A stretch of 33,075 bases of DNA from contig NZ_SPPZ01000010.1 in the NCBI RefSeq assembly GCF_004570525.1, positions 1 through 33,075 on the forward strand, in the 5' to 3' direction. The stretch comes from Streptococcus sp. WM07. Its GTDB lineage: Bacteria; Bacillota; Bacilli; Lactobacillales; Streptococcaceae. The position numbers and the translations under genes are program-made. Shown here one piece after another: positions 16,384-23,743 of this stretch. The notes below the pieces were generated by a model. That model did not search any database and had not been told where the DNA came from. It was given only the letters and a program-made list of their open reading frames with translations. Every line of letters begins with the position of its first letter. Position 1 is the first letter of the stretch.

Positions 16384-16411
16384 TTGCATTCCAAAGATAG
16401 TGTGATATAAT
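16384..16411 (+). promoter_or_regulatory. Promoter of the tRNA-Tyr/tRNA-Gln pair
   Basis: TTGCAT (16384-16389), 16-base spacer ending in a TGA extension, perfect TATAAT (16406-16411), 17 bases before tRNA-Tyr. Confidence 0.75.
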
Positions 16412-16427
16412 AATTCTTGTTGATATC

Positions 16428-16508
16428 GGAGAGATAGCGAAGAGGCTAAACGCGGCGGACTGTAAATCCGCTCTTTCGGGTTCGGGGGTTCGAATCCCTC
16501 TCTCTCCA
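16428..16508 (+). tRNA. tRNA-Tyr (GTA)
   Basis: Acceptor GGAGAGA (16428-16434) pairs with TCTCTCC (16501-16507) before discriminator A. Anticodon GTA at 16462-16464 within GGACTGTAAATCC. A long variable arm and a GGTTCGAATCC-type T loop give a class II tRNA of 81 bases. The CCA end is only partly encoded (A then TT). Confidence 0.97.
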
Positions 16509-16518
16509 TTCTTATTAT

Positions 16519-16590
16519 TGGGGTATCGCCAAGCGGTAAGGCAAGGGACTTTGACTCCCTCATGCGTTGGTTCGAATCCAGCTACCCCAG
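16519..16590 (+). tRNA. tRNA-Gln (TTG)
   Basis: Acceptor TGGGGTA (16519-16525) pairs with TACCCCA (16583-16589), discriminator G. Anticodon TTG at 16551-16553 within GGGACTTTGACTCCC. T loop GGTTCGAATCC. Ten bases after tRNA-Tyr, so one transcript. Confidence 0.97.
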
Positions 16591-16620
16591 TTCTTAGGTT
16601 ACTTATCGGATAGAGGAAGC

Positions 16621-16650
16621 TAAAATATCCTTTGGGTATTTTATTTCTTT
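16621..16650 (+). terminator. Terminator of the tRNA pair
   Basis: TAAAATATCC (16621-16630) pairs with GGGTATTTTA (16634-16643, one T-G pair) around a TTT loop, followed by TTTCTTT. A/T-rich but near-perfect. Confidence 0.6.
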
Positions 16651-16742
16651 ATATCCAGGCGACTGTTGAAGTGATGCGGTACTTAGGAAGAAATTTTATA
16701 AGTATATCAGGTCTAAGACTTGATTGTTGGAGGATTTTTTAG

Positions 16743-17942
16743 ATGAACGAATTTGAAGATTTGCTAAACAGCGTTAGCCAAGTTGAGCCAGGTGATGTTG
16801 TTACTGCTGAAGTATTGACTGTTGATGCTGGACAAGCTAACGTAGCAATCTCTGGTACTGGTGTAGAAGGTGTCTTGACTCTTCGTGAATTGACTAACGA
16901 TCGTGATGCTGACATTCACGAATTGGTTAAACCAGGTGAAACACTTGAGTTGCTTGTGCTTCGTCAAGTTGTAGGTAAAGACACTGATACTGTTACCTAC
17001 CTTGTATCTAAAAAACGTCTTGAAGCACGCAAAGCTTGGGATAAATTGGTTGGACGTGAAGAAGAAGTCGTTACTGTTAAAGGAACTCGTGCTGTTAAAG
17101 GTGGTTTGGCAGTAGAATTTGAAGGACTTCGTGGTTTCATCCCAGCATCTATGCTTGATACTCGCTTTGTTCGCAACACTGAGCGTTTCGTAGGTCAAGA
17201 ATTTGATGCAAAAATCAAAGAAGTGGATCCAAAAGAAAATCGCTTCATCCTTTCACGTCGTGAAGTTGTAGAGGCTGAAACAGCTGCAGCTCGTGCAGAA
17301 GTATTTGGTAAACTTTCTGTAGGTGATGTAGTAACTGGTAAAGTTGCTCGTATCACAAACTTTGGTGCTTTTATCGACCTTGGTGGTGTAGACGGATTGG
17401 TTCACTTGACTGAATTGTCACATGAGCGCAATGTATCACCTAAATCTGTTGTAACAGTTGGTGAAGAAATTGACGTTAAAGTTTTAGACTTGAATGAAGA
17501 AGAAGGTCGCGTATCACTCTCTCTTAAAGCTACTGTTCCTGGACCATGGGATGGTGTAGAGCAAAAATTGGCTAAGGGTGACGTTATCGAAGGAACTGTT
17601 AAGCGTTTGACTGACTTCGGTGCCTTTGTAGAAGTACTTCCTGGTATCGATGGCTTGGTTCACATCTCACAAATTTCACACAAACGTGTTGAAAATCCAA
17701 AAGATGCGCTTCAAGTAGGTCAAGTGGTTAATGTTAAAGTTCTTGATGTAAACGCTGCTGATGAGCGTGTATCTCTTTCTATCAAAGCACTTGAAGAGCG
17801 CCCTGCTCAAGCTGAAGGCCAAGAAGAGAAACGTGCTGCACGTCCACGTCGTCCACGTCGTCAAGAAAAACGTGACTTTGAATTGCCAGAAACACAAACT
17901 GGTTTCTCAATGGCAGATCTTTTCGGAGATATCGAACTATAA
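16743..17942 (+). CDS. rpsA: 30S ribosomal protein S1
   Basis: 399 residues with four S1 RNA-binding repeats at about 16-88, 105-172, 190-260 and 276-345, the low-GC Gram-positive form (the E. coli protein has six). Repeats 3 and 4 are the most canonical (ITNFGAFIDLGGVDGLVHLTELS and LTDFGAFVEVLPGIDGLVHISQIS). A basic tail (RAARPRRPRRQEKR) precedes an acidic end (MADLFGDIEL). It binds mRNA on the small subunit. TTGGAGGA precedes the ATG. Codon use is highly biased, as expected for an abundant protein. The leader of about 100 bases after the tRNA terminator shows no promoter I can fix with confidence. Confidence 0.97.
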   Translation: MNEFEDLLNSVSQVEPGDVVTAEVLTVDAGQANVAISGTGVEGVLTLRELTNDRDADIHELVKPGETLELLVLRQVVGKDTDTVTYLVSKKRLEARKAWDKLVGREEEVVTVKGTRAVKGGLAVEFEGLRGFIPASMLDTRFVRNTERFVGQEFDAKIKEVDPKENRFILSRREVVEAETAAARAEVFGKLSVGDVVTGKVARITNFGAFIDLGGVDGLVHLTELSHERNVSPKSVVTVGEEIDVKVLDLNEEEGRVSLSLKATVPGPWDGVEQKLAKGDVIEGTVKRLTDFGAFVEVLPGIDGLVHISQISHKRVENPKDALQVGQVVNVKVLDVNAADERVSLSIKALEERPAQAEGQEEKRAARPRRPRRQEKRDFELPETQTGFSMADLFGDIEL

Positions 17943-18008
17943 TCATCGTTGAAAAATGGGGCAATCCCCAATGTTATTAAGTTCGAATAACTTATAAAGA
18001 TATAAAAA

Positions 18009-18057
18009 ACACAATTGAATGATTGGGATCAAAACCAAGAATCAGTTGTGTTTTTTT
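18009..18057 (+). terminator. Terminator of rpsA
   Basis: ACACAATTGA pairs with TCAGTTGTGT (one T-G mismatch), with an inner TTGG/CCAA, followed by a run of seven T. Confidence 0.82.
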
Positions 18058-18197
18058 GTGTGCAAGGTTATCAATTGAATTAATCTAGCAGTGAGTTTTT
18101 TTCTGTCTGTGGACCTTCCTTACTTGAGATTGGATAGTTTTTGAGCAGATTAAGGAATATTTTCTACGCAGTAGTTTTCATTTTTATGTGAAAGTAT

Positions 18198-18323
18198 ATG
18201 AAGTTGAAGTTATATAAGGGATTGAAAAATTCTGACTCTGTTTTTGAAAGATATAATTATAGGAATGATGCTAGTTTTATTTCCCTGATTCCTAGGCTAC
18301 TTCGTTTTGACATAAAAGAATAG
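18198..18323 (+). CDS. Possible 41-residue small ORF upstream of the ComE-like gene
   Basis: ATG at 18198 to TAG at 18321-18323 encodes a peptide starting MKLKLYKGLKNSDSVFERYN and ending in a hydrophobic/basic stretch, LIPRLLRFDIKE. Its length equals that of typical ComC pheromone precursors and it precedes a ComE-type regulator, but it has no double-glycine leader and only a weak ribosome-binding site. It may be chance or a decayed gene. Confidence 0.15.
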   Translation: MKLKLYKGLKNSDSVFERYNYRNDASFISLIPRLLRFDIKE

Positions 18324-18336
18324 CTAAGATTCATTT

Positions 18337-18366
18337 ACCATTCGGAACGTTTTCATTACATTTCAG
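18337..18366 (+). promoter_or_regulatory. ComE-box-like direct repeat
   Basis: ACCATTCGG (18337-18345) and ACATTTCAG (18358-18366) are 21 bases apart start to start, with a 12-base spacer. The recalled pneumococcal ComE consensus is two aCAnTTcaG half-sites with 12 bases between. The second half-site matches all eight defined positions, the first six of eight. Confidence 0.55.
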
Positions 18367-18438
18367 GACATGGAGGTTTGAAATGTGACTTTTTCTTGTA
18401 TTCTTAAAGGGTTGATTTTGGACTCATTTGTTCCGAAT
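18340..18438. repeat. Two nested perfect inverted repeats
   Basis: Outer arms ATTCGGAAC (18340-18348) and GTTCCGAAT (18430-18438). Inner arms ACATTTCA (18358-18365) and TGAAATGT (18379-18386). Both pairs are perfect and nested around the putative promoter. Confidence 0.6.
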
Positions 18439-18474
18439 TTCTTCGAATAGAAAGATGAAAGGGTAAATGATTGG

Positions 18475-19257
18475 ATGAGAACTATGAATATTTTTGTTTA
18501 TGAGGAGCAGTATCGAGATCATTTTTGGTGGGAAGATTTACTACTCCATACGTTGATGTCTTGTGGCATAGAGGTTAAGTCTTTGGAAATTCAGTCAGAT
18601 ACTTTAGGCTTACTTGATTCTTGGACTACAAGGGGAAGTCACCAAGTTTTTATTTTAGTTCTCTATGGGGATAGCAATCGACAGGAGTTTTTTGAGTTAG
18701 CTCGTAGAATTCGTCAGTTAGATCCTTTATCTCAGATTATTGTGATTGCTGACTCCTTATTTTATATGGAAGATGTTTTAAAAACACAGGTGGGAGTCTT
18801 GGATTATATTTTGAAGGATTTACAACCTTGTCTCTTTCGGCAGCGGTTGGCTAGCTTGTTGATGCAGGTTCATTCAAATTTTATATTGGACACACCTAAA
18901 GAGCAGATAATTATTCAGAACTCACAAGTTCAAGTTCAAATTCCGATTAAGAAAGTCTTTTATGTTGAACGGAGTGTTCGAGCCCACTATATTTCAATCG
19001 TGAGCAGTGAGGAAGAGTTGTCAGTGATTGCAAATCTCCAAGATGTTAAGGCTAAAACTCCCTTTCTTTTTTCATGTCATCGTTCTTTTTTGGTAAATCC
19101 TTTTAATATTCGCCATGTTGATCGACAACTAAGAATGGCATTTTTTCCAAGAGGTTATTGTTGTCCCATTTCAAGAAATCGAATGATGGAGTTGTTAGAT
19201 TTGATTCAGTTTCAGAGTTATCCTGCGTCAAATTCTGAAGAAAATGAACTGGAATAA
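18475..19257 (+). CDS. Orphan ComE/BlpR-type LytTR regulator with degenerate receiver
   Basis: 260 residues (257 if the ATG at 18484 is used; neither has a strong ribosome-binding site). The N-terminal half (about 4-125) aligns by eye with the ComE receiver: acidic pair Glu10/Glu11, FELARRIRQLDPLSQIIVI and the conserved lysine in LDYILKDL. The phospho-acceptor Asp of ComE (Asp58, in QLYFLD) falls on Val62 here (QVFILV); the nearest Asp is Asp66. The C-terminal LytTR DNA-binding domain (about 150-250) is well kept, with FYVERSVRAHYI, FLFSCHRSFLVNPFNI and CPISRNRM. No histidine kinase or pheromone gene is adjacent. Probably a phosphorylation-independent regulator; targets unknown. Confidence 0.85.
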   Translation: MRTMNIFVYEEQYRDHFWWEDLLLHTLMSCGIEVKSLEIQSDTLGLLDSWTTRGSHQVFILVLYGDSNRQEFFELARRIRQLDPLSQIIVIADSLFYMEDVLKTQVGVLDYILKDLQPCLFRQRLASLLMQVHSNFILDTPKEQIIIQNSQVQVQIPIKKVFYVERSVRAHYISIVSSEEELSVIANLQDVKAKTPFLFSCHRSFLVNPFNIRHVDRQLRMAFFPRGYCCPISRNRMMELLDLIQFQSYPASNSEENELE

Positions 19258-19282
19258 GTTTAGTGGGTAATGAAGGTATTGG

Positions 19283-19317
19283 AAAAGGACTTAGCTAGTA
19301 TAACTAAGTCCTTTTTT
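19283..19317. terminator. Bidirectional terminator between the ComE-like gene and ltaS
   Basis: AAAAGGACTTAG (19283-19294) pairs with CTAAGTCCTTTT (19304-19315), with A-tract and T-tract on opposite sides. Confidence 0.92.
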
Positions 19318-19319
19318 CT

Positions 19320-21515
19320 CTATGGTTGTTCGGCTTCTTCGTCCTGAGAAGAGCTTGAAGAGTTACTTGAGGAGCTGTCTTCAAGGAATTGCTCAGGGTG
19401 AAGGGCTTTGTAAGTAGGTGAATTGAACAAATCTACGGTGCTAGATTGGCGTTGGCTAAACAGACTTGTGGCTTCTTGTCCTTTACTTTTTTCAATCTTC
19501 AATAATTGATCCATAGCTTTATTGTAACTGATTTTACTTACATCCGGTTTACCGAGACGGTTTTCATTGTAGAAGCGGAGTAAATCTCCAGTTTGAATCA
19601 TATCCGAAATTTTTAATTGTTGATTGGCTTTTTCTCTTGCCTGATCGATAGCTTTTTGGGTGGATTCATCTGGAGTTGTGATTTCTTCACCAGTAGCTGT
19701 GTAGTAAGTGCGTCCAGAATAAGAAGTGTATTCTGGTGTTACGAAATAGTTACTTGAACGGAAGGCAACTATTTGCTCATGATCTGGAGATAATAGGTCT
19801 TGACCAACTTGTAGAAAGGCACTGGAATCAATTCCTAGAAGATGTTCTAAAGTGGGTAACATATCAATCTGCCCACCATAAGTGTCAATGATGGATCCTT
19901 GTTCCATATCGGGAACAACAACAATGTAGGGAATCCGTTGAAGCATGGCATTATCATAGGAAGACCAAATTTCTGGATTTTTATCCAATAGTGGAGCCAG
20001 AGAAGGATTCCGTGAATTGGAGATACCATAGTGATCTCCATAGAGGACAATGACGGAATTTTCATAAAGTCCCGTTTCTTTGAGATAATCAAAGAAGGCT
20101 TTTACCGCAGAATCGAGATAGTTGGCTGTAGCAAAATAGCCATTAATCGTTTCATCCTTGGTTTCTGCCAGGGGGAATCCTTGTTCGTCCCCAATTAAGC
20201 TTGTTGTATAAGGATAGTGGTTGGATACGGTTAAATATTTGGCATAGAAGGGTTGTTGCATATGCTCGAGATATTTAATCGAATCCTTGAACATAATTTT
20301 GTCATTCAATCCATATTGGAAAGAATTTTCATCGGTAGCCTTACTCATGTAAGATTGATCAAAGAAATAGTTGTATCCCCATTGTCTATAGGTTGTATTT
20401 CGATTCCAGAAACTACCAATGTTTCCATGGAACACAGCAGAGGTATAATCACCAGTTTGGGATAAGATATGCGGTGCAGCTTGCTGGGTATTGGTACCTC
20501 CGTAGTTAACCATGAAGGAGCCTTGATTTAACCCAAATAGGCCGGTTTCAATCATGGTTTCCGCATCAGATGTTTTACCAGCCTTGACTTGGTTGAAGAT
20601 GTTCGAGAAGGCAAAGCTTTCATTGGAATGGTAGAGTGAATTGATAAAAGGGGTCACTTCGTATTCCTGATCATCTGATTTCAGTTTGTAGTCAATCAAG
20701 AATTGTTGGAAGGACTCTAAGTGTAGATATATGACGTTGCGGCCTTTGGCAATACCGAAGGTTGCCGGATTTGGAGCGGCATTGTGCTCTTTAACATACT
20801 CTAAAACAGGCTCTAAATCAGTCTCAGAGGCTTTGGCCCGTTCTTTATCAGCCTGATAGGTTTGGTTAGCACTATAGCCAAAGAAGGCTGGAAGTCCTAG
20901 AGCTCGAACTACGTAGTAGTTCGAGAAACCGCGGCTCAACAATTCAGGCCTATCAACTTCAGCAAAGAAGAGATTAGCAGAGAAGAGCATGGTCGCTAGA
21001 GAAGTAATGGCAAAGCTAGCGTTAAAGCTTAATGGTCGCTTATCGAATCGGATTTTCTTTTTCCAGAAAAGATAAACAATAATAGGAATATCCAGTAAAT
21101 AGAGGATATCAAATGGTCGAAAGAGTTTCACTGCGGCATCTCCTAATCCAGCTGATACACTGCTAGAGGCCAACATGGTATTCAGGGTGATGAAGTCAGA
21201 AAACTCTCGATAATAAATGACATTGGAGAAAAGCCAAGAGAATAAGATGAGGTAGACAACCGCTAAAAATGGGTAGAATACTTTGGTAGGTTTGACGTAA
21301 AAAGACAAGCCTAGAAGTAATAATCCCAAGGGGAGCGGATTTAGAAAAGCGAGAGCTAGTTGGTAAAAACCTTGCATATTTCCCAGTTGAATATCTAAAT
21401 TAAAACTTAAGAAATAGGCAGCGATACTTTTTAACCAGTAGAGGATGAGGAGGATGAAGACTAATCCTAATCGACTACTCATTGTATTTAGAAGTGATTG
21501 TATAATTTTTTTCAC
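19320..21515 (-). CDS. ltaS: Lipoteichoic acid synthase family protein
   Basis: 731 residues. Five transmembrane helices fill about residues 15-180; a short linker leads to an extracellular sulfatase-fold domain (about 258-600) that transfers glycerol-phosphate or a related unit to the growing teichoic acid. Motifs: YLHLESF (Glu267, metal ligand), GKTSDAET (catalytic Thr315), FHGN, and YGDHYGIS (metal ligands). The start is GTG 21515 with AAGGAA upstream. The C-terminus is unusual: a Ser-rich and acidic tail, DSSSSNSSSSSQDEEAEQP. Longer than S. aureus LtaS (646). Its chemistry in this species depends on the teichoic acid type, so the exact polymer is inferred. Single-gene unit with a hairpin-bearing leader. 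Confidence 0.92.
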   Translation of the reverse strand: MKKIIQSLLNTMSSRLGLVFILLILYWLKSIAAYFLSFNLDIQLGNMQGFYQLALAFLNPLPLGLLLLGLSFYVKPTKVFYPFLAVVYLILFSWLFSNVIYYREFSDFITLNTMLASSSVSAGLGDAAVKLFRPFDILYLLDIPIIVYLFWKKKIRFDKRPLSFNASFAITSLATMLFSANLFFAEVDRPELLSRGFSNYYVVRALGLPAFFGYSANQTYQADKERAKASETDLEPVLEYVKEHNAAPNPATFGIAKGRNVIYLHLESFQQFLIDYKLKSDDQEYEVTPFINSLYHSNESFAFSNIFNQVKAGKTSDAETMIETGLFGLNQGSFMVNYGGTNTQQAAPHILSQTGDYTSAVFHGNIGSFWNRNTTYRQWGYNYFFDQSYMSKATDENSFQYGLNDKIMFKDSIKYLEHMQQPFYAKYLTVSNHYPYTTSLIGDEQGFPLAETKDETINGYFATANYLDSAVKAFFDYLKETGLYENSVIVLYGDHYGISNSRNPSLAPLLDKNPEIWSSYDNAMLQRIPYIVVVPDMEQGSIIDTYGGQIDMLPTLEHLLGIDSSAFLQVGQDLLSPDHEQIVAFRSSNYFVTPEYTSYSGRTYYTATGEEITTPDESTQKAIDQAREKANQQLKISDMIQTGDLLRFYNENRLGKPDVSKISYNKAMDQLLKIEKSKGQEATSLFSQRQSSTVDLFNSPTYKALHPEQFLEDSSSSNSSSSSQDEEAEQP

Positions 21516-21609
21516 GGAAAAATTTCCTTACTTTGTCAAAAATATCCTTTTGGATAAGACAGTTGTATTTTGGGAATAACATCCCAATTTTATTTCAAGT
21601 TTGATTATA
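21516..21609 (-). promoter_or_regulatory. ltaS promoter and structured leader
   Basis: Extended -10 TGATATAAT (TATAAT at 21609-21604, minus strand) gives a leader of about 80 bases. It contains perfect hairpins TTGGGA/TCCCAA (21570-21587) and TATCC/GGATA (21543-21556), and a GGAAA/TTTCC pair (21516-21527) that would cover the ribosome-binding site. Confidence 0.5.
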
Positions 21610-21652
21610 TCATAAATTAAAAGTGGGAAACTAGTCAGAGGTGATGGAGTGA

Positions 21653-21783
21653 TTTCTTTTTAAGAAATACTTAAGTTTGGAAGGGACAGCCGTTCCATTG
21701 GTCTTTTTCTTAGTGACTATATTAGTGGATATGCTTTGAAGAAGAATCCAGAAATAAGTTATCTCTTTAGAGAATGCAAGTAG
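21653..21783 (+). pseudogene. Possible coding remnant upstream of the methyltransferase gene
   Basis: Frame 21653-21739 reads as a basic-then-hydrophobic stretch (KKYLSLEGTAVPLVFFLVTI) and stops. The next frame, 21736-21783, reads LKKNPEISYLFRECK and stops. Together they resemble the C-terminus of a small membrane protein broken by one frameshift. There is no start or ribosome-binding site and I do not recognise the family; it could be chance. Confidence 0.2.
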
Positions 21784-21820
21784 TAGACAGGATCTATTTG
21801 TTGGGAAAGAAGGAGACCTT

Positions 21821-21880
21821 ATGCAAGACTTTGCAATTTTGTCCAATTTTTCTGTAAATTCTGCTATAATAGATGAATGA
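21821..21880 (+). CDS. Possible 19-residue leader ORF overlapping the methyltransferase start
   Basis: A good ribosome-binding site, AAGGAG (21810-21815), lies five bases before ATG 21821. The frame encodes [19 protein letters not shown] and its TGA (21878-21880) overlaps the next ATG as ATGA. This would couple translation of the methyltransferase, whose own start has no ribosome-binding site, provided the mRNA starts upstream of 21810. Confidence 0.4.
   Translation: MQDFAILSNFSVNSAIIDE
21862..21870 (+). promoter_or_regulatory. Extended -10 box abutting the methyltransferase start
   Basis: TGCTATAAT with TATAAT at 21865-21870; the ATG is at 21877. If active, the transcript would begin at the start codon and be leaderless. 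Confidence 0.5.
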
Positions 21881-23040
21881 AGCAAGTAGTTATATCGACT
21901 CGCTGTCAGCAAGATATTGGCCGAGGGCGTATTCTTCTCAACGAGAAGGATCTTCAACCGACCAATTTGGACAATGAGTTTGTTCACTTTCAGAGTCAAA
22001 ATGGGAAGTTTGTAGCCTCAGGTTATCTCTCTAAACAAAATAAGGGTGTTGGATGGGTCTTGTCTAAAGATAAGTTGAACTGGTCCGAATCCTATCTAGT
22101 GGAAAAGTTTGCTGTAGCAAGGGCGAAAAGACGGGGCTATTTTGAAGATTCTGATACCACGGCTTTTCGTGTGTTTAACCAAGAAGGGGATGGCTTTCCA
22201 GGTTTTACTGTAGATTTATATGGAGATTATCTCCTCTTTTCTTGGTATAACTCCTTTGTTTACAATCATAGGAATGAAATTGTTGCCGGTTTTCAAAAGG
22301 TGTTCCCTGAGTGTAGGGGAGCTTATGAAAAAATCCGCTTTAAAGGTCCAGAGTATGAGAGTGCTCATTTATATGGAGAAGAAGCACCAGAGCAGTTTCT
22401 CGTTAAAGAAAATGGTGTGGTCTATCAAGTCTTTCTAAATGATGGTTTGATGACTGGTATTTTCTTGGACCAGCATGAGGTTCGTAATGATTTAGCAAAT
22501 GGATTAGCTAAGGGACAGCGTCTATTAAACCTCTTTTCCTATACGGCAGCCTTTTCGGTTGCTGCTGTAGCAGGAGGAGCTGTTGAAACTGTTTCAGTAG
22601 ACCTTGCTAAACGGAGTAGAGAACTTTCTCAAGCCCATTTTCTAGCGAATGAGATGAGTTTAGAAGGCCATTCCTTTGTCATAATGGATACCTTTGAATA
22701 CTTGCGTTATGCTGCAAGGAAAGGTTTGAGTTTTGATGTTATCGTTATTGATCCACCTAGTTTTGCTCGGAATAAAAAACAAGTCTTTTCCGTAAACAAG
22801 GATTACCATCGATTGGTAGAAGAGTCTCTTAAACTCTTGAATCCCAAAGGACGAATGATTCTTAGTACCAATGCGGCTCAGTTGTCCTTAGAAAAATTTC
22901 AGCTTCAAATCCAAAAAGGAATGGGATCTTCTTCCTATAAGATTGAGAAGATTCATCGCTTACCAATGGATTTTCCAAGTTATGCTCTAGAGAGCACTAG
23001 TAATTATTTAAAAGTAATACAGATAAGGGTAGATGAATGA
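21877..23040 (+). CDS. RlmI/RlmK-type rRNA methyltransferase (COG1092)
   Basis: 387 residues: an N-terminal PUA-like domain (about 1-75), a RlmI-type central domain ([19 protein letters not shown], 188-206) and a Rossmann SAM-binding domain ([20 protein letters not shown] at about 216-235, [10 protein letters not shown] at 291-300). In m5C enzymes such as RlmI a catalytic Cys follows the DPP strand (motif like SCS); here the position reads [10 protein letters not shown] (328-337) with no Cys, closer to the N-methylating RlmK. So it is probably a 23S rRNA methyltransferase but not an m5C enzyme. The stop overlaps the aroD start (ATGA), so the pair is coupled. Confidence 0.85.
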   Translation: MKQVVISTRCQQDIGRGRILLNEKDLQPTNLDNEFVHFQSQNGKFVASGYLSKQNKGVGWVLSKDKLNWSESYLVEKFAVARAKRRGYFEDSDTTAFRVFNQEGDGFPGFTVDLYGDYLLFSWYNSFVYNHRNEIVAGFQKVFPECRGAYEKIRFKGPEYESAHLYGEEAPEQFLVKENGVVYQVFLNDGLMTGIFLDQHEVRNDLANGLAKGQRLLNLFSYTAAFSVAAVAGGAVETVSVDLAKRSRELSQAHFLANEMSLEGHSFVIMDTFEYLRYAARKGLSFDVIVIDPPSFARNKKQVFSVNKDYHRLVEESLKLLNPKGRMILSTNAAQLSLEKFQLQIQKGMGSSSYKIEKIHRLPMDFPSYALESTSNYLKVIQIRVDE

Positions 23041-23720
23041 AGATAGTTGTACCAATCATGCCGACCAGTCTTGAGGATGTGCAGGCCTTGGATACCGATC
23101 GTTTTGACTCGGTAGATATAATCGAATGGCGTGCGGATTATGCAAGTAAAAAAGAGGATATTTTCTCCCTGGCTCCGGCTATTTTTGAGAAATTTGCAGG
23201 CCGTGAAATTGTTTTTACCTTACGGACGACTCGTCAGGGCGGTAGAATGGAATTAGACGGTTCTGAATATGTAGCGATTCTCCGTGAAATTCAAACTTTG
23301 TATCAGCCTGAGTATATTGATTTTGAATTTTATGCTTATCGTGATGAATTCGATAAGGTACTTGATCTTTCAAATCTAGTGTTGACCTATCACAATTATG
23401 AGGAAACGCCTGATAATTTAATGGAAATTCTGTCAGAATTGACAGCTTTGAACCCTCGAATTGTGAAAGTAGCAGTCCAACCGAAACATGAGCAGGACGT
23501 ACTTGATTTGATGAATTATACTCGTGGTTTTAAATCTCTAAATCCAGAACAGGAATATGTGACCATCTCTACTGGGAAATTAGGTGTTTGGACTCGTCTG
23601 ATAGGTGATTTGACAGGTTCGGCTTGGACTTTTGCAGCGTTAGAAGTTCCGAGCGCTTCCGGACAATTATCCCTACATAAGACTCGGACGATTCTAGAAG
23701 CTGTAAATGATTCTGAATAG
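23037..23720 (+). CDS. aroD: 3-dehydroquinate dehydratase, type I
   Basis: Third step of the shikimate pathway, 3-dehydroquinate to 3-dehydroshikimate, through a Schiff base; cytoplasmic. 227 residues, the normal type I length. IEWRADY (29-35) binds substrate, [10 protein letters not shown] carries catalytic His119, and IVKVAVQPK carries Schiff-base Lys144. ATGA overlap with the preceding methyltransferase gene indicates translational coupling, an arrangement known in other streptococci. The rest of the pathway is not in the window. Confidence 0.97.
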   Translation: MKIVVPIMPTSLEDVQALDTDRFDSVDIIEWRADYASKKEDIFSLAPAIFEKFAGREIVFTLRTTRQGGRMELDGSEYVAILREIQTLYQPEYIDFEFYAYRDEFDKVLDLSNLVLTYHNYEETPDNLMEILSELTALNPRIVKVAVQPKHEQDVLDLMNYTRGFKSLNPEQEYVTISTGKLGVWTRLIGDLTGSAWTFAALEVPSASGQLSLHKTRTILEAVNDSE

Positions 23721-23743
23721 CTCCTTGGTGATGGAGGTTGCTC

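Larger units (their letters stand above)
17943..18474. other. 532-base spacer between rpsA and the ComE-like gene
   Basis: Holds the rpsA terminator (18009-18057), a 41-codon ORF (18198-18323), a ComE-box-like direct repeat (18337-18366), two nested perfect inverted repeats (18340-18438) and a possible -10 box TATTCT (18399-18404). It is A/T-rich and much longer than neighbouring spacers. The rest shows nothing I can name. Confidence 0.6.

Noticed and set aside
16764-17198. 144-codon minus-strand frame inside rpsA
   Set aside because: Mirror of the strongly biased rpsA codons; Asn/Ser/Phe-rich with no motifs.
21631-21999. 122-codon open frame on the minus strand overlapping the methyltransferase start
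   Set aside because: No ribosome-binding site or recognisable sequence, and it overlaps a well-supported gene and its start region on the other strand.
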